15,911 bases of DNA from Oscillospiraceae bacterium. GTDB lineage: Bacteria; Bacillota_A; Clostridia; Oscillospirales; WRJC01. This document shows, in pieces, positions 13,804 to 15,911 of the stretch. Each line of letters begins with the position of its first letter. Within the stretch, counting starts at the first letter, position 1. The notes under the pieces are model-generated. The model had not been told where the DNA came from. It did no database searches and worked only from the letters and a program-made list of their open reading frames with translations. The stretch is from positions 1-15,911 of the forward strand of contig WQXD01000056.1 in assembly GCA_009785015.1 (NCBI GenBank). Direction: 5' to 3'. The translations under genes were made by a program, and so were the position numbers.

Positions 13804-15524
13804 ACAAGAGACCGAATATCGTTTTTGTGCTGACCGACGATCAGGGATATCCCGATTTGGGCTGCACGGGAAACCCGTATATACAAACGCCGAACATCGA
13901 CGAGTTCCATAAGGAATCGGCGCGTTTGAATGATTTCCATGTGGCGCCGCTGTGCGCTCCCACGCGGGGCGCGCTTCTCACCGGGCGCAGGCCCACGCGA
14001 AACGGGGTGTGGGCGACCTGCTGGGGGCGGTCGCTGCTCTCGGCCGGGGAGCTCACATTGAGCGAAGTTTTGCAAGCAAACGGCTATGCCACGGGCATGT
14101 TCGGCAAATGGCATCTCGGCGACAACTATCCGTACCGCCCGCAGGACCGCGGATTTGAGAGAGTGGTCGCCCACAAAGGCGGCGGAGTGGGGCAGACCCC
14201 GGATTTTTGGGGCAACAATTATTTTGACGACACATATTTTCACAACGGCAAGCCCATAAAACACACCGGATACTGCACGGACATATGGTTTGACGAAGCC
14301 ATGAAATTCATACGCGAAAAGCGCGACGCGCCGTTTTTCGCGTATATAGCGACAAACGCGCCGCACGAGCCGTATCTCGTCGATGAAAAATACACCGCGC
14401 ACTACAGGGGAACCGACGGCATAATCCATCCCGAATTTTACGGCATGATCGAAAATATCGACGAAAATTTCGGGAAACTGCGCGCTCTGTTAAAAGAGCT
14501 CGAAATCGAAGACGACACGCTGCTTGTTTTCATGACCGACAACGGTTCCTCGGGCTCCGCCCGGCTCGACGAAAACCAATTTGTAACAAGGGGCTATAAC
14601 GCGGGCATGCGCGGCATGAAAGGCAGCTATTACGACGGGGGGCACAGGGTGCCGTGTCTGATGCGCTGGCCCGGCGGCAAAATCCTAAACCGCGAAGTCG
14701 GCGAAATTTGCTTCCATATCGATTTCATGCCCACGCTGCTGGATTTATGCGGCATTGAGCCCCCGGAGGGCGCCGTGTTCGACGGGGCGCCGCTGGGCGG
14801 GCTGCTTCGCGGGGATATACAGCGCCTTGATGGCGAACGCGTCGATTTCGTGCAGTACCGGCAGTACACCGAACCTCCGAGAAAATGGGAAAACGCGGTC
14901 ATCACCCGCGAATACAGGCTCATAAACGGGCGCGAGCTGTACAACATAAAAAAAGACCCCGGGCAGCGCCGCGACATCTCCGGCTCAAACCCCGGAATGG
15001 TGGAGCAAATGCGGGCGCTGCACGAAGAGTGGTGGCGCGAAGTCGCGCCCGGCCTTGACGATTACTGCCATATCGCGATAGGAAGCGATATGGAAAATCC
15101 GACGCGTTTGGACGCCATGGACGTAATGGGCGATGTGGCCTGGAATCAAAACCAGATCGCCGCCGCGCAAATAAGCACGGGAAAATGGAATGTGGACGTA
15201 TGCCAAACGGGCCGCTACCGCATATCGCTGCGGCGCTGGCCCGAGGAATTTCCCTTGAAGATAAGCGATATCTGCCCCCAAGAAGAACTTGACAAGCTCG
15301 CCCCATATCAAAAAGCGGCGCCGAAAGCCGTCAATCCCAAATCCGCGAAAATCAAGCTGTTTGAGGCCGCCTATGAGCTCCCCGTAAATGGGCAAGAACG
15401 GGAAGTCACATTTGAGATAGAAGCGGCGCATACGGGCCAAACCGTTTTGGAAGCGTGGTTTATCGGGGAAGACAATCAAAAGCAAGGGGCGTATTACGTA
15501 TACATCGAGAGATTGATTGGGTGA
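13800..15524 (+). CDS. Cys-type sulfatase (arylsulfatase family), cytoplasmic
   Basis: This 574-aa sulfatase of the formylglycine-dependent family hydrolyses sulfate esters, probably on glycans. Metal ligands D13/D14 appear in VLTDDQG. The signature CAPTRGALLTGR starts at C52, the cysteine converted to formylglycine, with R56. GKWHLGD follows with K103 and H105, and the second metal pair is D247/N248 in MTDNGS. A Cys-type site in an anaerobe implies maturation by a radical-SAM enzyme (anSME), which is not encoded here. There is no signal peptide (MNKRPNIVFVL begins directly at the first beta strand), so it should act in the cytoplasm on imported sulfated sugars. The roughly 130-residue C-terminal part carries the usual smaller domain plus a Trp/Arg-rich segment I cannot assign. 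Its ATG overlaps the ligA stop (ATGA) and GGGGA lies just upstream, so translation is likely coupled to ligA. Confidence 0.9.
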   Translation: MNKRPNIVFVLTDDQGYPDLGCTGNPYIQTPNIDEFHKESARLNDFHVAPLCAPTRGALLTGRRPTRNGVWATCWGRSLLSAGELTLSEVLQANGYATGMFGKWHLGDNYPYRPQDRGFERVVAHKGGGVGQTPDFWGNNYFDDTYFHNGKPIKHTGYCTDIWFDEAMKFIREKRDAPFFAYIATNAPHEPYLVDEKYTAHYRGTDGIIHPEFYGMIENIDENFGKLRALLKELEIEDDTLLVFMTDNGSSGSARLDENQFVTRGYNAGMRGMKGSYYDGGHRVPCLMRWPGGKILNREVGEICFHIDFMPTLLDLCGIEPPEGAVFDGAPLGGLLRGDIQRLDGERVDFVQYRQYTEPPRKWENAVITREYRLINGRELYNIKKDPGQRRDISGSNPGMVEQMRALHEEWWREVAPGLDDYCHIAIGSDMENPTRLDAMDVMGDVAWNQNQIAAAQISTGKWNVDVCQTGRYRISLRRWPEEFPLKISDICPQEELDKLAPYQKAAPKAVNPKSAKIKLFEAAYELPVNGQEREVTFEIEAAHTGQTVLEAWFIGEDNQKQGAYYVYIERLIG

Positions 15525-15563
15525 ACGGGCGCTGTATATAATACTCAATGTCAAGCGGCACGA

Positions 15564-15911
15564 TTACAAATTTTCAAATATAACCTCATCTTCGACAAAT
15601 TCAATACAACATGCGTCTTTCGGAACCAATTCGAAAATCTGCTCTGCGTCGAAGCCTTCGACAAGGAATACATCTATTTTGTTCCCTTTGGTGTCCAACA
15701 CCATTCCCGCAAGACCCCAATGCACAACTCTGTCCTTATACACAAATCTGTCTCTTATGATTTCCTTGAACCGCAATAACTCAGCATACGAATATTTGAC
15801 TTCATCAAAAAACAGCTTCGGGTGGTTCAGCTCTTTCGGGACTATGCTCAGGTCCGTCACCAATATATGCAGATCCCTTTCGAGGTTTTTAAAGGGCGAT
15901 CCGTCTTCATA
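15564..15911 (-). CDS. Unrecognised protein, 3' part only (gene runs off the window)
   Basis: This minus-strand frame is open from the window edge to a stop at 15564-15566, giving at least 115 residues. A TTG at 15863 is possible as a start, but the frame continues upstream without a stop (residues reading YEDGSPFKNLERDLHI), so I take it as the C-terminal part of a longer protein. The sequence is an alpha/beta mix: LHILVTDLSIVP, a Lys/Phe/Tyr-rich helix around FFDEVKYSYAELLRFKEII, a strand-rich segment GLAGMVLDTKGNKIDVFLVEGF, and an acidic end FVEDEVIFENL. There is no signal peptide, membrane span or motif that I recognise in the visible part. It converges on the sulfatase gene with 39 bp between stops and no clear terminator hairpin. 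Codon use looks like that of its neighbours. No function is proposed. Confidence 0.6.
   Translation of the reverse strand, partial: YEDGSPFKNLERDLHILVTDLSIVPKELNHPKLFFDEVKYSYAELLRFKEIIRDRFVYKDRVVHWGLAGMVLDTKGNKIDVFLVEGFDAEQIFELVPKDACCIEFVEDEVIFENL

Noticed and set aside
13689..14429. A long minus-strand open frame (246 codons) opposite the ligA 3' end and the sulfatase
   Set aside because: It is an antisense shadow of two genes with conserved motifs; the composition is biased and no start signal is evident.
15525..15563. A terminator between the convergent sulfatase and the right-edge gene
   Set aside because: I found no stable hairpin followed by a T-run in the 39-bp gap.

Overview
The window looks like a chromosomal segment of an uncultured anaerobic member of the Clostridia (Bacillota). 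The reasons are AT-rich intergenic gaps around moderate-GC genes, strong Shine-Dalgarno sites (AGGAGG/AAGGAG) with some GTG and TTG starts, frequent ATA (Ile) and AGG/AGA (Arg) codons, and Firmicutes-type families. The assignment is inferred; there is no rRNA or tRNA to anchor it. I see no mobile element, CRISPR array or phage gene.

Layout. (1) 16-3517, plus strand: a cytoplasmic GH36-type alpha-galactosidase followed 10 bp later by an orphan extracellular sugar-binding lipoprotein, probably the end of a glycan-use operon that starts upstream. (2) 3575-5258, plus: a PiT-type phosphate permease and its DUF47 (PhoU-like) partner, closed by an intrinsic terminator at 5292-5326. (3) 5367-7844, plus: a four-gene envelope-stress-type cassette (PadR regulator, HAAS/DUF1700 membrane protein, DUF4097 'toastrack' protein, small PspC protein). 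It has a consensus sigma-A promoter overlapped by a 23-bp inverted repeat and ends in a long palindromic terminator. (4) 7956-8945, plus: a Gfo/Idh/MocA oxidoreductase with a non-canonical nucleotide-binding N-terminus. (5) 8964-11641, minus: a polyol-phosphate pair, an L-sorbose-1-phosphate reductase-like Zn dehydrogenase and a mannitol-1-phosphate 5-dehydrogenase-like enzyme. A DUF3006 module reads in frame, without a stop codon, into the Zn dehydrogenase. (6) 11683-15524, plus: ligA (NAD-dependent DNA ligase), whose stop overlaps the start of a Cys-type sulfatase. ligA and the minus-strand polyol operon appear to be driven by mutually overlapping promoters that share one palindromic -10 (ATTATAAT). 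(7) 15564-15911, minus: the 3' end of an unrecognised gene running off the window.

Functionally, regions 1, 4, 5 and 6 suggest a carbohydrate-scavenging anaerobe: galactoside hydrolysis, sugar capture, sugar oxidoreduction, hexitol-phosphate interconversion and sulfate-ester removal. Regions 2 and 3 are phosphate uptake and envelope homeostasis. No complete, wholly new system is evident. The most distinctive points are the DUF3006/dehydrogenase read-through with an internal ribosome site, the shared -10 divergent promoter, and the operator-like palindrome on the PadR promoter.
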